Numbered from the stretch's first letter, positions 33,908-43,767 are shown. The stretch: 64,000 nucleotides of DNA from an uncultured Erythrobacter sp. (GCF_958304185.1 NZ_OY284434.1:124001-188000); one strand, 5' to 3'. The notes: a model not told the origin generated them from the sequence alone. Program-made: numbers and translations.

Positions 33908-35076
33908 GCCGCATCTGCTTCCTGTTCAACCACGACCAGACGCATCAGCTGGCGCATTCGCTCCCCATCGCGATGGCGCTGGCGGCGCGGAGCGAGCACC
34001 GGATCGTGCTTGCTTACACCAGGCCCGCGATCAGAGCCGAGATTGAGCGGCAGGCGGATCCGGCGCTGCTCGCCAAGGTGGAACTGGTGCGGCTCACCCT
34101 CAAGCAGAGCGGATCGCAAGCGATCGCGGGCCTGCTCGAGCGGCTGGTTCCAGCGCGCAAACTGCTCATCTACCGCGACAATCTCGATTTCTTTGCTAGC
34201 TTCGATGCGGTGGTGGTCTCGGAAAAAACCACGCTGCTGCTCAAGACCGTTTACGGGATGGACAACGTCAAGCTGATCCACACCCGTCACGGTGCAGGCG
34301 ACCGGGCAATCGGCTTCAACAAGGAGAGCGCCGGTTTCGATCTGGTGCTCGTCTCCGGCCCCAAGATCCGCGACCGGCTGATCGCGGAAGCGGGGCTTAC
34401 GCCTGAGCAGATTGCGCTGGTCGGCTATCCCAAGTTCGATCTGTGCGCGAACAATCGGTTCGCGGATACCTTCCCCGCGCCCGAGCGGCCCACTGTAATC
34501 TACAACCCCCACCCCTCGCCCAAGCTATCGAGCTGGTTCAAGCATGGCGCGGCGGTGATCGCGGCATTCCGGAATCAGGATCGCTACAATCTGATCTTCG
34601 CGCCGCACGTCATGCTGTTCGAACGCAAGTGGGTGGTCACACTTGATCCGCCGAGCCTTGCGCGGGTGGTGCCGCCCGGCGCAGGATACCGCGCAGAACG
34701 CCGCATTCACATCGACACCGGCAGTGCCGCCAGCAGCGACATGAGCTACACCAACCGCGCGGACATCTACCTTGGTGATGTCAGCAGCCAGGTCTATGAA
34801 TTCCTGCGCGCGCCCCGTCCGTGCCTGTTCCTTAACTCGCATGGCGTGGATTGGCATGACGATCCCAATTACCTCCACTGGCGCGCGGGCCCGGTGCTGG
34901 ATTCGCCCGCCCATCTGCTTGATGCGATTGATGCTGCGGTCGCCGCGCATCCCGGCTATGCGCCCACCCAACAGGCACTGATCGACGCGACTTTCTCTCT
35001 CAGCGAGCGCGCCTCGGCCGAGCGGGCGGCGGATGCGATTGGCGCGTTTCTCAAAGGAACCACGGCCCTTGGCTAG
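33904..35076 (+). CDS. CDP-glycerol glycerophosphotransferase-like GT-B transferase
   Basis: A protein of 390 residues. It looks like a GT-B fold transferase of the TagB/TagF (CDP-glycerol:polymer glycerophosphotransferase) type: IHTRHGAGDR and PHPSPKLSS in the middle, RADIYLGDVSSQVYEFL and PCLFLN near the C-terminus, where this family binds the CDP moiety. It may transfer glycerol phosphate or a related polyol phosphate onto a glycan or lipid. It overlaps the HAD gene by 4 bp and the following methyltransferase gene by 8 bp, so expression is coupled. The acceptor is unknown. Confidence 0.65.
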   Translation: MSRICFLFNHDQTHQLAHSLPIAMALAARSEHRIVLAYTRPAIRAEIERQADPALLAKVELVRLTLKQSGSQAIAGLLERLVPARKLLIYRDNLDFFASFDAVVVSEKTTLLLKTVYGMDNVKLIHTRHGAGDRAIGFNKESAGFDLVLVSGPKIRDRLIAEAGLTPEQIALVGYPKFDLCANNRFADTFPAPERPTVIYNPHPSPKLSSWFKHGAAVIAAFRNQDRYNLIFAPHVMLFERKWVVTLDPPSLARVVPPGAGYRAERRIHIDTGSAASSDMSYTNRADIYLGDVSSQVYEFLRAPRPCLFLNSHGVDWHDDPNYLHWRAGPVLDSPAHLLDAIDAAVAAHPGYAPTQQALIDATFSLSERASAERAADAIGAFLKGTTALG

Positions 35077-35842
35077 TCTCAGCGATTTCTGGCGTTACGG
35101 CGTGGTCAAGACAGCGCGCAAGCTGAAGGCCGCCGCTCTATCGCCGGTGCTGGCGGCGCGCGGCGATGGGCCGGTACGCTCGGCTTACGGCGTGCTGATG
35201 GTGCCCAACTGGCAGGACACCACGTTCCGCTATTGCATCTTCGGCACCTATGGCAGCGACTTGTCCGATCTGCTGCTGGGCCAGCGGGAGGAATTCGTCT
35301 TCGTCGATATCGGCGCCAATCAGGGGCTCTACTCGCTGATCGCCGCGCAGAACCCCAAGTGCCGCGAGATCATCGCCTTCGAACCCGTTCCGGCGACCCA
35401 TGCGCGGCTGACGGCGAATGTGGCGCTGAATGGCGGGGCGGAGCGCACGGTGCTGCTCCAGCTGGCGATTGCCGACAGCGTGGGCGAGGTGGAGATCAGC
35501 GTCGCCGCTGACCATACCGGCACGGCAACGCTGGCCGGACGCGAGGGACAGAGCGGCGGCGGCGTCGTAATCCACACCATCGACGCGCCGCTGGTCGATC
35601 CGCTGTTGTCGGGCGAACTCCCGATGTTCATCAAGATCGACGTCGAAGGGCTGGAGGCGGTGGTCATCGCCGAGCTCGCCAAGACCAAGGCTTTCGCGCG
35701 GGTCTCAGCGATCTTCTACGAGGTAGATGACCGCTGGGCGCGCGCGGACGAGATCGAGACCCTGCTCCGCGCGGCCGGTTTCACCCGCTTCGCCAAGTAC
35801 GGGCGCGGGCACCACTACGACGTGCTGGCGACGCGTTCCTGA
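35069..35842 (+). CDS. FkbM family methyltransferase
   Basis: A protein of 257 residues if it starts at the TTG at 35069, which has AAAGGA about 10 bp upstream; upstream in-frame codons lie deeper inside the previous gene. The SAM-binding motif is FVFVDIGANQGLYSLIAAQ, followed by EIIAFEPVPATHARL, then IKIDVEGLEAVVIAEL, the signature of FkbM methyltransferases, which often methylate sugars or surface glycans. It is the last gene of the four-gene run and converges with the flavoprotein gene, overlapping it by 28 bp. Confidence 0.8.
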   Translation: MASLSDFWRYGVVKTARKLKAAALSPVLAARGDGPVRSAYGVLMVPNWQDTTFRYCIFGTYGSDLSDLLLGQREEFVFVDIGANQGLYSLIAAQNPKCREIIAFEPVPATHARLTANVALNGGAERTVLLQLAIADSVGEVEISVAADHTGTATLAGREGQSGGGVVIHTIDAPLVDPLLSGELPMFIKIDVEGLEAVVIAELAKTKAFARVSAIFYEVDDRWARADEIETLLRAAGFTRFAKYGRGHHYDVLATRS

Positions 35843-36783
35843 AGCACCGCTTGCGCGAGCGTTCGGCCTGAGAGCCACGCCCCTTCGACGCGCGCGCTGT
35901 GCAGGTAATCGCCCGCGATCCCGATCCGCAAAGTTGCATCGAAGCGCGCGCCTTCGCCGATAAGCGCTTGCGGCAAGGCATAGAGCCAGCGGTGCGCGTC
36001 CAAGTGTTGCGGCGCGCGAGCCGCAGCGCCAGTGGCGGCGAAGAAGTCAGCCAGCAAGAATTGCGCGACCTCCTCCTTGGGCAAGTCGATCAATTCCCGG
36101 CTCCGGGCGGGTGAGGCGTGGATCACCCAAGTCTCCGCCCCGCTACGCCCCGGCTTGGCGGAATTGCGCGCCGCCCAGCTGACGGGGCCGGTATCGGAGC
36201 GATAGGTGTCGGCAGCAATCGGCAGCCTTGCGTTGAACCCTGCCATTACGGCCCAGCAGGGTGCAGAGCTCACGCTTGCGGCGAGCGCTGCAAGTTCAGG
36301 CGCCGTTTCAGCCAGCAGCACGGCGGCCTGTTCGGCAGGGACAGCCACGAGCACCGTGGCGGCGGTGAAGCTCTGATCGCCCGTCGCGATCCGCCAAACC
36401 GCGCTGTTGCGCTCCAAACGCTCGGCCCGCACGCCCCAGCGCACGTCCAGCGTCTCGGCCATCGCCTTCACGCAAGAGTTCATCCCGGGAGTGCCGACCC
36501 ACGCATCCTCGCCCGCAGCAGGCCACCGGGCGGCAACGCCTGCCATTTCCCACACCAAGACCGTGTCGAGAAACGCCGGATCGTGTGCGGTGAAATACTG
36601 CGCGCCGTGATCGAAGCCGACCTGCTCGCCGCCGATCTCCGCCCGCCGTGCCGCCATGCGCCCACCGGGGCCGCGCCCCTTGTCGAGCACGATGATCCGC
36701 TGTCCCGCAGCTGCCAAAGCGGCCGCCGCGGAAAGTCCCGCCATACCGCCACCGATAATCAGAATATCACAATGTCCGTCCAT
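35815..36783 (-). CDS. NAD(P)/FAD-dependent oxidoreductase, renalase-like
   Basis: A protein of 322 residues from the ATG at 36783; a much longer frame upstream overlaps egtD and is a shadow. The FAD-binding dinucleotide motif ILIIGGGMAGLSAAAALA is followed by VLDKGRGPGGRMAARRAEI, the pattern of renalase-like amine-oxidase-fold proteins, then FDHGAQYFTAHD. Its substrate is unknown; bacterial renalases oxidise isomeric dihydro-NAD(P). It lies 31 bp downstream of egtD on the same strand, so it is probably co-expressed with the ergothioneine genes. The 3' end overlaps the convergent FkbM gene by 28 bp. Confidence 0.8.
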   Translation of the reverse strand: MDGHCDILIIGGGMAGLSAAAALAAAGQRIIVLDKGRGPGGRMAARRAEIGGEQVGFDHGAQYFTAHDPAFLDTVLVWEMAGVAARWPAAGEDAWVGTPGMNSCVKAMAETLDVRWGVRAERLERNSAVWRIATGDQSFTAATVLVAVPAEQAAVLLAETAPELAALAASVSSAPCWAVMAGFNARLPIAADTYRSDTGPVSWAARNSAKPGRSGAETWVIHASPARSRELIDLPKEEVAQFLLADFFAATGAAARAPQHLDAHRWLYALPQALIGEGARFDATLRIGIAGDYLHSARVEGAWLSGRTLAQAVLQERVASTS

Positions 36784-36814
36784 CCCGCGCCAACGCTCGG
36801 AAGGCGGCGAAGTT

Positions 36815-37801
36815 TCAGGGCGCAGACCGCGGCGCGCGCGCTTCGGCCAGCAGCAGCGAGAATTGCTTGGCGTCATCGGTCCAGCGTGCCCGCGGCTCCC
36901 AGCCGCCCGCTGCCAGCAGCATCTGGCCCGACCGCTTGGTGAACTTATGGCTGTTCTCGGTGTGGATGCTCTCGCCCTCACGCATGGAGAACGGCTGCTC
37001 GCTGACCGTGAAAGCGACGTCTTGCCGCGCAACCAGATGCATCTCGATCCGCGCGAAGGTGTCATTCCAGCGCGCTTCGTGACGGAAGGCCTCGACCGGA
37101 ATGTCACCGCCGAGCTCGTGATTGATGCGGGTGAGGAGGTTGAGGTTGAACTGCGCCGTCACCCCCGCCGCATCGTCATAGGCGGCGAGCAAGACGTCCT
37201 CGTCCTTCACCAGATCCATCCCGATCAACAGCAGCGCGCCCTCCCCCAACGTCTCGCGCATTGAGCGCAACAGGTCAGTCGCGGTGCGGGCGATCATGTT
37301 ACCGATGGTCGAGCCGGGGAAGAAGCCGAGTTTGGGCAGGCTGGCGACCTCTGCGGGAAGCTCGACCCGGCGCATGAAATCGGCCTCGACCGGATGGACC
37401 GGAAGGCCCGGAAACTTCGCCGCCAGCGCCGCCGAGGACGCGCGCAGGAAATCGCCCGCGATGTCGAGCGGGACATAGGCAGACGGCTGGATCGCCGACA
37501 GCAGTAAGGGTGTCTTGACCGATGAGCCCGAGCCGAACTCCACCACCGCCCGGCCCGGCCCGATCAGCTCGGCAATCTCTTGATACCGACCGTGCAGGAT
37601 CGCAGTTTCGGCGCGGGTCGGGTAATATTCGGGGAGCTGCGTGATGTCCTCGAACAGCTGCGATCCGGTGTCGTCATAGAACCAGCGCGCGGGGATCGCC
37701 TTCTGGGCAGCGGCAAACCCCGCCAACACATCGGCGCGGAACGCCAGATCGACGCCGCCGGCATCGCGGTTGACCAGTTTGAGACCCTTGGCAAATGTCA
37801 T
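36815..37801 (-). CDS. egtD: L-histidine N(alpha)-methyltransferase (ergothioneine synthesis)
   Basis: A protein of 328 residues that trimethylates histidine to hercynine with SAM. Conserved blocks: ARWFYDDTGSQLFEDITQLP, VVEFGSGSSVKTPLLL (SAM site), GSTIGNM, and near the end ARIEMHLVARQDVAF and IHTENSHKF, which contain the residues that hold the histidine substrate. ATG at 37801 lies one base after the egtB stop codon, so the two genes are translationally linked. Confidence 0.93.
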   Translation of the reverse strand: MTFAKGLKLVNRDAGGVDLAFRADVLAGFAAAQKAIPARWFYDDTGSQLFEDITQLPEYYPTRAETAILHGRYQEIAELIGPGRAVVEFGSGSSVKTPLLLSAIQPSAYVPLDIAGDFLRASSAALAAKFPGLPVHPVEADFMRRVELPAEVASLPKLGFFPGSTIGNMIARTATDLLRSMRETLGEGALLLIGMDLVKDEDVLLAAYDDAAGVTAQFNLNLLTRINHELGGDIPVEAFRHEARWNDTFARIEMHLVARQDVAFTVSEQPFSMREGESIHTENSHKFTKRSGQMLLAAGGWEPRARWTDDAKQFSLLLAEARAPRSAP

Positions 37802-37802
37802 G

Positions 37803-39074
37803 TCAAACGTCCTTGGCGAGCCTGAGCGCGGTGAATTGCCAGCGCTGATGGGGATAGAAGAAATTGCGATAAGAGGCGCGCGAATGGCCGCGCACCGTGG
37901 CGCAAGACGCGCCGCGCAGCACCACCTGTCCGCTCATGAACTTGCCATTATATTCGCCCACCGCGCCTTCAGCGACCCGGAAGCCGGGAAAAGGCAGATA
38001 GGCCGAGCGGGTGAATTGCCAGCCATCGCCGAACAGGCCAGGCGATCCCATCGGCAGGACCGGCCCCGCACAATAGAGCTGGTTGCCAGCGGAGGGGTGA
38101 TGCGCGGGCGCGCTGGAAGCACCATCTTGTCCGCGCGCAATCGCCTCCCATTCGAATTCGGTCGGCAGGCGCGCGCCGGCCCAAGTCGCGTAAGCATCAG
38201 CCTCGAAATGCGAGATGTGGGTGACGGGTGCGTGGGGATCGCGGGTCTGCCAGCCTTGGTGGGTAAAGTGCTCATCCTCGCGCCAATACAGCGGCGCGGT
38301 GATGGCTTCACGCTGCACCCAGCCCCAGCCATCGGCGAGCCACAGGCGGGCATTGCGATAGCCGCCATCGGCGATGAACGCGTCCCACTCGCCATTGGTC
38401 ACCAGCCGGTCAGCCAGCGCGAAGGGTTCGAGCAGCACGCGGTGGCGCGGGCCTTCATTGTCGAACGCGAAGCCCTCCCCCTGATGCCCGACCAGTGCGA
38501 TCCCGCCGGGATGCGCGTGCCAGCCCATCGGCGCGGCGGGCGCGGCAGCGGCGGGCGGCGCACCATCCCACATCGCCGGGCCGAGTGGGTTCTGGAACAG
38601 GGCGTGCTTGATATCGGTCAGCAGCAATTCGATGTGCTGCTGTTCATGCGCCACGCCCAGCGCGATCAGGGGAGCAAGCGCCGGGTCTGTGAGCAGCGGC
38701 GTCATGGCGTCATTCACCACCGCACGCCATTCGAGCACTTCGGGCAAGCTGGGACGCGACAGCAACCCGCGCGCCGCCCGGCTGATCCGTGCGCCTTCGG
38801 CCTCGTAGTACGAATTGAACAGGAACGGCCAGTCGTCGCGATGGAGCTGATATCCCTCTGCGTGTTCGCGCAACAGGAAGGTCTCCCAGAACCATGTGGT
38901 ATGCGCCAAGTGCCACTTCGCGGGGCTTGCATCCTCCATCGACTGGATGCTGGCATCGGCGTCGCTCAACGGCGCAACCAGTGCTTCGGTCAGCGCGCGC
39001 GTCGCCCGGAAACGATCGGCCAAACCGGCAGGATTATCGGCGTCGGCAGCCATTTGTCGTTCGTTGCGCTGCAA
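37803..39074 (-). CDS. egtB: Ergothioneine sulfoxide synthase EgtB
   Basis: A protein of 423 residues with an N-terminal DinB-like domain followed by a formylglycine-generating-enzyme-like (FGE-sulfatase) domain. Iron-binding histidines are expected in WHLAHTTWFWETF and HEQQHIELLL; later blocks PFALADRLVTNGEW and RLPTEFEWEAIARG are typical of the domain. It joins hercynine with a thiol donor (gamma-glutamylcysteine or cysteine) using O2. The start is a TTG at 39074 with CAGGAG eight bases upstream; an ATG at 39053 also exists but has a weaker ribosome-binding site. It heads the operon egtB-egtD-flavoprotein; no egtA, egtC or egtE is in the window. Confidence 0.93.
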   Translation of the reverse strand: MQRNERQMAADADNPAGLADRFRATRALTEALVAPLSDADASIQSMEDASPAKWHLAHTTWFWETFLLREHAEGYQLHRDDWPFLFNSYYEAEGARISRAARGLLSRPSLPEVLEWRAVVNDAMTPLLTDPALAPLIALGVAHEQQHIELLLTDIKHALFQNPLGPAMWDGAPPAAAAPAAPMGWHAHPGGIALVGHQGEGFAFDNEGPRHRVLLEPFALADRLVTNGEWDAFIADGGYRNARLWLADGWGWVQREAITAPLYWREDEHFTHQGWQTRDPHAPVTHISHFEADAYATWAGARLPTEFEWEAIARGQDGASSAPAHHPSAGNQLYCAGPVLPMGSPGLFGDGWQFTRSAYLPFPGFRVAEGAVGEYNGKFMSGQVVLRGASCATVRGHSRASYRNFFYPHQRWQFTALRLAKDV

Positions 39075-39234
39075 CCCGCGTCTCCTGTTCCACCCTGCAC
39101 CGTCAGATACGGATCATGTCCGGCTGCCGTTACACAAGAAAGACGCAGCATAGGCACGACGCTATCGGAAAATCATCACATTCATCAGATTTTCCATGCC
39201 GGCCGGGACGGACGGTGCCCGCCCCAACCCGAAA

Positions 39235-40626
39235 TCAGGCCGCGTTAGCGCTGACTTCCGCCTCGCGTTCGCCTGCGGCGGAATTCAACATCTCGGCCAC
39301 CAGGAACGCCAGTTCGAGCGATTGTTCTGCGTTGAGGCGCGGGTCGCAATGGGTGTGATAGCGGTCGCCAAGGCGCTCCTCGGTGAGACCCACAGCCCCT
39401 CCGACGCATTCAGTCACGTCCTGCCCCGTCATCTCGATATGGATACCGCCGGGGTGCGAGCCTTCGGCGCGGTGGACGGCGAAGAAGCCCTTCACTTCGC
39501 GCGTGATCCGGTCGAACGGGCGGGTCTTGAAGCCGGTGTCGGACTTCACGACGTTGCCGTGCATCGGATCACAGCTCCACACCACCGGATGCCCTTCGCG
39601 CTGCACCGCGCGGACGAGGCGCGGCAGACCGTCCTCGACCTTGTCATGGCCAAACCGGCTGATGAGCGTGATGCGCCCGGCTTCCCGCTTGGGGTTGAGA
39701 TCGTCGAGCAGGCGCAGCAGTGCATCGGGTTCAAGCGAAGGCCCGCACTTCATGCCCAGCGGATTGCCGATCCCGCGCGCATATTCGATATGCGCCGATC
39801 CGGGGAATCGCGTGCGATCACCGATCCACAGCATATGGGCCGAGGTCGCATACCAATCGCCAGTCAACGAATCCTGCCGCGTCATCGCCTCTTCGTAAGG
39901 CAGCAACAGGCTTTCGTGGCTGGTGTAGAAGCTCGTGCCCTTCAATTGCGGCACGGTGCCGGGATCAATCCCGCAGGCTTCCATGAAATCGAGCGCTTCG
40001 CCGATCCGGTCCGCCATTTGGCTGAACTTTTCGGTCCACGGCGTGCGGCCCATGAAATCGAGCGTCCACTGGTGGACCTGACGCAGGTTGGCATAGCCGC
40101 CGCCCGCAAAGGCGCGCAGCAGGTTGAGTGTGGCGGCAGCCTGCGAATAGGCCTTCACCATGCGGGCCGGATCGTTGCGGCGGCTGACAGGGTCGAACTC
40201 GATCCCGTTGATATTGTCGCCGAGGTAGCTCGGCAGGGTCACGCCATCGATGGTTTCCGTGGGCGCCGAGCGCGGCTTGGCGAACTGGCCAGCCATGCGG
40301 CCGACCTTCACCACCGGACGCTTGCTGGCGAAGGTCATCACGACCGCCATCTGCAACAGCACGCGGAACGTATCGCGGATGTTATTGGGGTGGAATTCGG
40401 CGAAGCTTTCCGCGCAGTCGCCGCCTTGCAGCAGGAACCCGTGGCCGTTCGCGACCTGCGCCAGATCGGCCTTGAGCGCGCGCGCCTCACCTGCAAACAC
40501 CAGCGGGGGATAGTGCGCGAGGGTCTTTTCCGCTTCCGCCAGTTCGGCCGCATCTTCGTAATGCGGCAGGTGGCGCGCTTCGTGAGCCTTCCAGCTATCC
40601 GGGGTCCAGGTCTCGGGCACAGTCAC
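39235..40626 (-). CDS. aroG: Class II 3-deoxy-7-phosphoheptulonate (DAHP) synthase
   Basis: A protein of 463 residues, the plant-type (AroA-II) enzyme that condenses phosphoenolpyruvate with erythrose 4-phosphate in the first step of aromatic amino-acid synthesis. Family blocks are intact: [57 protein letters not shown] and [13 protein letters not shown]. The frame begins at a GTG (40626) preceded by AAAGAG. No feedback domain is recognisable. It is followed by a 160-bp gap before egtB, in which I see only the egtB ribosome-binding site and AT-rich promoter-like DNA. The upstream region holds an eight-cytosine tract on the coding strand. Confidence 0.93.
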   Translation of the reverse strand: MTVPETWTPDSWKAHEARHLPHYEDAAELAEAEKTLAHYPPLVFAGEARALKADLAQVANGHGFLLQGGDCAESFAEFHPNNIRDTFRVLLQMAVVMTFASKRPVVKVGRMAGQFAKPRSAPTETIDGVTLPSYLGDNINGIEFDPVSRRNDPARMVKAYSQAAATLNLLRAFAGGGYANLRQVHQWTLDFMGRTPWTEKFSQMADRIGEALDFMEACGIDPGTVPQLKGTSFYTSHESLLLPYEEAMTRQDSLTGDWYATSAHMLWIGDRTRFPGSAHIEYARGIGNPLGMKCGPSLEPDALLRLLDDLNPKREAGRITLISRFGHDKVEDGLPRLVRAVQREGHPVVWSCDPMHGNVVKSDTGFKTRPFDRITREVKGFFAVHRAEGSHPGGIHIEMTGQDVTECVGGAVGLTEERLGDRYHTHCDPRLNAEQSLELAFLVAEMLNSAAGEREAEVSANAA

Positions 40627-40663
40627 TACTCTTTCTTCTCAATGGCGCGCGGCAAGGCTGCGC

Positions 40664-40671
40664 GGGGGGGG
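40664..40671 (-). repeat. Eight-base homopolymer (C8 on coding strand) upstream of aroG
   Basis: Plus strand G8 at 40664-40671, which is C8 in the aroG direction, about 40 bp upstream of its GTG. Homopolymers of this length can slip during replication and vary the spacing of promoter or leader elements. No phase-variation system is otherwise suggested. Confidence 0.4.
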
Positions 40672-40758
40672 CCGCTACAGGAACGGGGCACGAACTGTAA
40701 AGCAGCAATGCCGCTTAAAACAACTTTATTTCCCGAAGAGTGCCAGTGAGCGCAGCGA

Positions 40759-43700
40759 TCAGCGCCCCGCAGGCGCCGTCAGCGCAGCATTTGCACTCAC
40801 TCCGCCAGCTGGAGCCTCGGCCAAAGTCTGGCCTTCGGGAATGATTGCGAGACGGAACGGCGAAGCCTTGGCCAGATAGCGATCAGCGAGGAACTGCATC
40901 ACCTGCGGGCTGGTTTGCGAATAATCTGCCAGCAAGCTGCGCAGCAGGATGACACGCTGGGGATCCTGCGTCGCGCCCTCAAGATTGTAGAGCCAGAACT
41001 GGTTGCCGGTCGATGCACGCCGGATCATCTGGCTCAGCGGCTCGGTCACCCGTTCAAGTTCATCGGCGGTGGGCGGGCTGGCGGCGAGGTCCTTGGCGAT
41101 CCTTTCGGCCTCGGCGAAGAACACCGGCACGAACTCAGGCTCAAGCTGGGCAAGCGCAGTGATTCGCCCGCCGCTGGCGAGATCGGCTGGCCAGTTCGAG
41201 AAGACTTGCGGCGAATAGCTCGCCCCGGCGCGTTCACGCAGCGCATCCATCAGGCGGTTGTTGAACAGCTGGGTGAGGATTTCGAGCTGACGGCTTTCGC
41301 GCAAGCTCGCAACCCCGCCCCCGCTGGGCCAGGCGACCACGGCGGCAGCCTGATTGGCATCGCCGCGGTGGGTCACGACCGAGGGGGTGGCCGAAGTCGG
41401 GGCGAAGGGCGGAACGCGTGCGGCGACATCGGCCGGGATCGGCTCACGCGGCGGCAGCGCGCCGAAGGTGAGGCGCAGCTGCTCGATCACGGCGGGTTGA
41501 TCGAACTCGCCGAACACCAGCACTTCAATCGGCCCTTGCTTGAGCAGCGACTCCCACACCGCGCGGAAGCCCTCGGGCGTGGCGTTTTTGAGCGCCGCCG
41601 GATCGGGCGTCGCAAACCGTTCGTCGCCGCCGGTCACGAGATATTCGAGATCGCGGTTGAGAATGCCGCCGGGGCTGGTGGAATAGGTGTTGTAAGCCAA
41701 TTCCGACGCCGCCTTGGCGCGTATCACCGGATCCTTGTCCCAGCGCGGCATCCCGAGCTTGGCGGCAAACAGATAAAGCTGGTCGTTCACATCTTCCGAC
41801 CGGGTCTGTGCCGTAAAGGTGAACACCGCCTCGTCGATCGCAAAATCGAAGCCGATCTTGCGGCCCGTCGCCAAGCGGTCGAGCTCGTTCTGGCCAAGCT
41901 CGCCTACGCCCGATCCGACCAGCGCGCCTTGACCCAGCGCAGCATAGACCGCGTTGTCCTTGTCAAAGGCGCGGTAGCCTGCGCCAAACCGCACGCGCAC
42001 TGTCACGCGGCCCGGTTCAGCGTCATTGGCCCAAACCAGTGCTTTGACGCCGTTGGCAAAATCAACCTGCTCGATCTCGAGCACACCGAGCGGGTTCTGC
42101 GCGGTGATGGCGCCGGGGGCACCGACCGGGGGCAGTTCGTCGAAGGAGATCGACTGCGCAGCCAGCCGCGCAGTGCCATCAACCTTGGCTTCGGCGGCAA
42201 GTGCCAGCTTGAGCGCGCCCACATCGGCCTCACCCGCCGTTGGCGTCACATAGACCGAGCGGGTGACCGTGCCTTCGAACAGCCCGCGGGTCCGCTCCAG
42301 CACCACATCGGGCGTCAGGCGCGGCTTCATGCCCCGGAACACGTCAAGCACCACCTTGGGCGCGGCCACCGTCTCGCGGATATCGACCGCATTGACGACG
42401 TTGTTGGCGAGATCGGAACCCGACTCCACGGTTTCCTGCTCGACCCCGTTGGCGAAGACAACGTCGAACTCGGCGACCTCGCGGTCAATTTCTTCCTGCG
42501 TCGGCGGGTTGGTGAGCGCGTCGGCGATCACGGCGCGCACATCGGCGAGCGCCGCCTGCCAGTCGCCAGTCAGCGGCGCAAAGGTCACAAAGGTCGCGTC
42601 GGTCGAGCGCGAGACATCGTCCTGCTGCACCTGCGCATAAAGGAAGCTGCCCCCGCCGCGTGCGCGCGATTCGAGCCGCCGGTTGATGATCGCCTGCGCG
42701 ACAGCATCGGTCAGCAGGCCTTCATTATACTTGATCGTATCGGTCACCTGCCGCCACGGACGCATCACGGCATAGGTCAGGCTGCGCGGCAAATCGGGTT
42801 CCACGCCGACCGCCAGCTGGCCAATCGGCGCGCCGGTCACGCCGTCATCCTGCGCGCCTGCGGGCGGGACAGGATCGCCGAAATCGGGGGCGACGCCGGG
42901 CTTGCCGGTGCCTTTCCAGTCTCCGAACCACTGCTCCACCAGCCCTGCCAGCACCATCGGATCGGCATCGCCGACTACCACGATCACGGTGTTCTCTGGG
43001 CGATACCAACGGTCATAGAACGCCTTCACGTCCTTGCCATTGGCGGCCTTCAAGGTCTCGTCCGTGCCAATCGGGCTGCGGGTCGCGAGGCGCTGTCCGG
43101 CAAAGAAGGTCTGCCGCGTAAGGTCTGCCATCCGCAGCCCCGCCCCGCCGCGCTCACGCTTTTCGGCGAGCACGATCGGGCGTTCGGCCGCGACATTGGC
43201 GTCGTTCAGCACCGGTTCGCGGATCATGCCCGACAGCAGCTTGAAGCTTTCGCCGAGCTTGGCATCGTCGATATTGGGAATGTCGAGCTTGTAGGCAGTA
43301 TGGGTCGGGCTGGTTTCAGCATTGGCATCGCTGCCGAACGTCGCGCCCAACCGCTGCCAGGCATAGATCGCCTCGGCCTGCCCGAGATACTTGCTCTCCC
43401 GGAACAACAAGTGTTCGAGCAAGTGGGCATAGCCCTGCTCCTTATCGGTTTCGTAAAGGGAGCCCGCATCAATGCGCACCCGGATCGAAACCTGGCGCGG
43501 CGGCACGCCATTGCGGCGCACCGCATAGCGCACGCCGTTCTTCATCTGCCCGAATAGCCACTTTTCATCGACCGGGACGTCCGAGCCCTTGTAGAGCCAC
43601 GGCACTTCGCTGCCGGTCTGGAGCGCCTGCGGCTGGGGCACTGGCGGCAGCGGTTGCACTTCGACCGGCGGCGGGGGAGCGGCCTGCTGCGCGAGCAGCG

Positions 43701-43767
43701 GCTGCACCAACGCGAAGGGAGCGAAAAGAATGGCGAGAGCGCGACCAGCACGGGAATACGACGTCAT
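40759..43767 (-). CDS. M16 family zinc metallopeptidase (insulinase-like), exported
   Basis: A protein of 1002 residues from the ATG at 43767 with a Sec signal peptide (AILFAPFALVQPLLAQQ). It has two M16 halves: the first carries the inverted zinc motif HLLEH (115-119) and the downstream Glu in AERPIVLAEKRE (~190), and the second half (from ~560) lacks the motif, as in pitrilysin-type proteases. It should degrade small peptides in the periplasm or outer membrane. A longer frame to 44337 overlaps nfuA on the other strand and is a shadow. It is divergent from nfuA with a 93-bp shared promoter region. Confidence 0.9.
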   Translation of the reverse strand: MTSYSRAGRALAILFAPFALVQPLLAQQAAPPPPVEVQPLPPVPQPQALQTGSEVPWLYKGSDVPVDEKWLFGQMKNGVRYAVRRNGVPPRQVSIRVRIDAGSLYETDKEQGYAHLLEHLLFRESKYLGQAEAIYAWQRLGATFGSDANAETSPTHTAYKLDIPNIDDAKLGESFKLLSGMIREPVLNDANVAAERPIVLAEKRERGGAGLRMADLTRQTFFAGQRLATRSPIGTDETLKAANGKDVKAFYDRWYRPENTVIVVVGDADPMVLAGLVEQWFGDWKGTGKPGVAPDFGDPVPPAGAQDDGVTGAPIGQLAVGVEPDLPRSLTYAVMRPWRQVTDTIKYNEGLLTDAVAQAIINRRLESRARGGGSFLYAQVQQDDVSRSTDATFVTFAPLTGDWQAALADVRAVIADALTNPPTQEEIDREVAEFDVVFANGVEQETVESGSDLANNVVNAVDIRETVAAPKVVLDVFRGMKPRLTPDVVLERTRGLFEGTVTRSVYVTPTAGEADVGALKLALAAEAKVDGTARLAAQSISFDELPPVGAPGAITAQNPLGVLEIEQVDFANGVKALVWANDAEPGRVTVRVRFGAGYRAFDKDNAVYAALGQGALVGSGVGELGQNELDRLATGRKIGFDFAIDEAVFTFTAQTRSEDVNDQLYLFAAKLGMPRWDKDPVIRAKAASELAYNTYSTSPGGILNRDLEYLVTGGDERFATPDPAALKNATPEGFRAVWESLLKQGPIEVLVFGEFDQPAVIEQLRLTFGALPPREPIPADVAARVPPFAPTSATPSVVTHRGDANQAAAVVAWPSGGGVASLRESRQLEILTQLFNNRLMDALRERAGASYSPQVFSNWPADLASGGRITALAQLEPEFVPVFFAEAERIAKDLAASPPTADELERVTEPLSQMIRRASTGNQFWLYNLEGATQDPQRVILLRSLLADYSQTSPQVMQFLADRYLAKASPFRLAIIPEGQTLAEAPAGGVSANAALTAPAGR

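Noticed and set aside
37770-39248. Open frame of 492 codons antisense to egtB
   Set aside because: It has no homology features, and egtB on the other strand carries all family motifs.
40915-43557. Open frame of 880 codons antisense to the M16 peptidase
   Set aside because: It has no domain, an abnormal His/Arg/Gly composition and full overlap with a well-supported peptidase gene.
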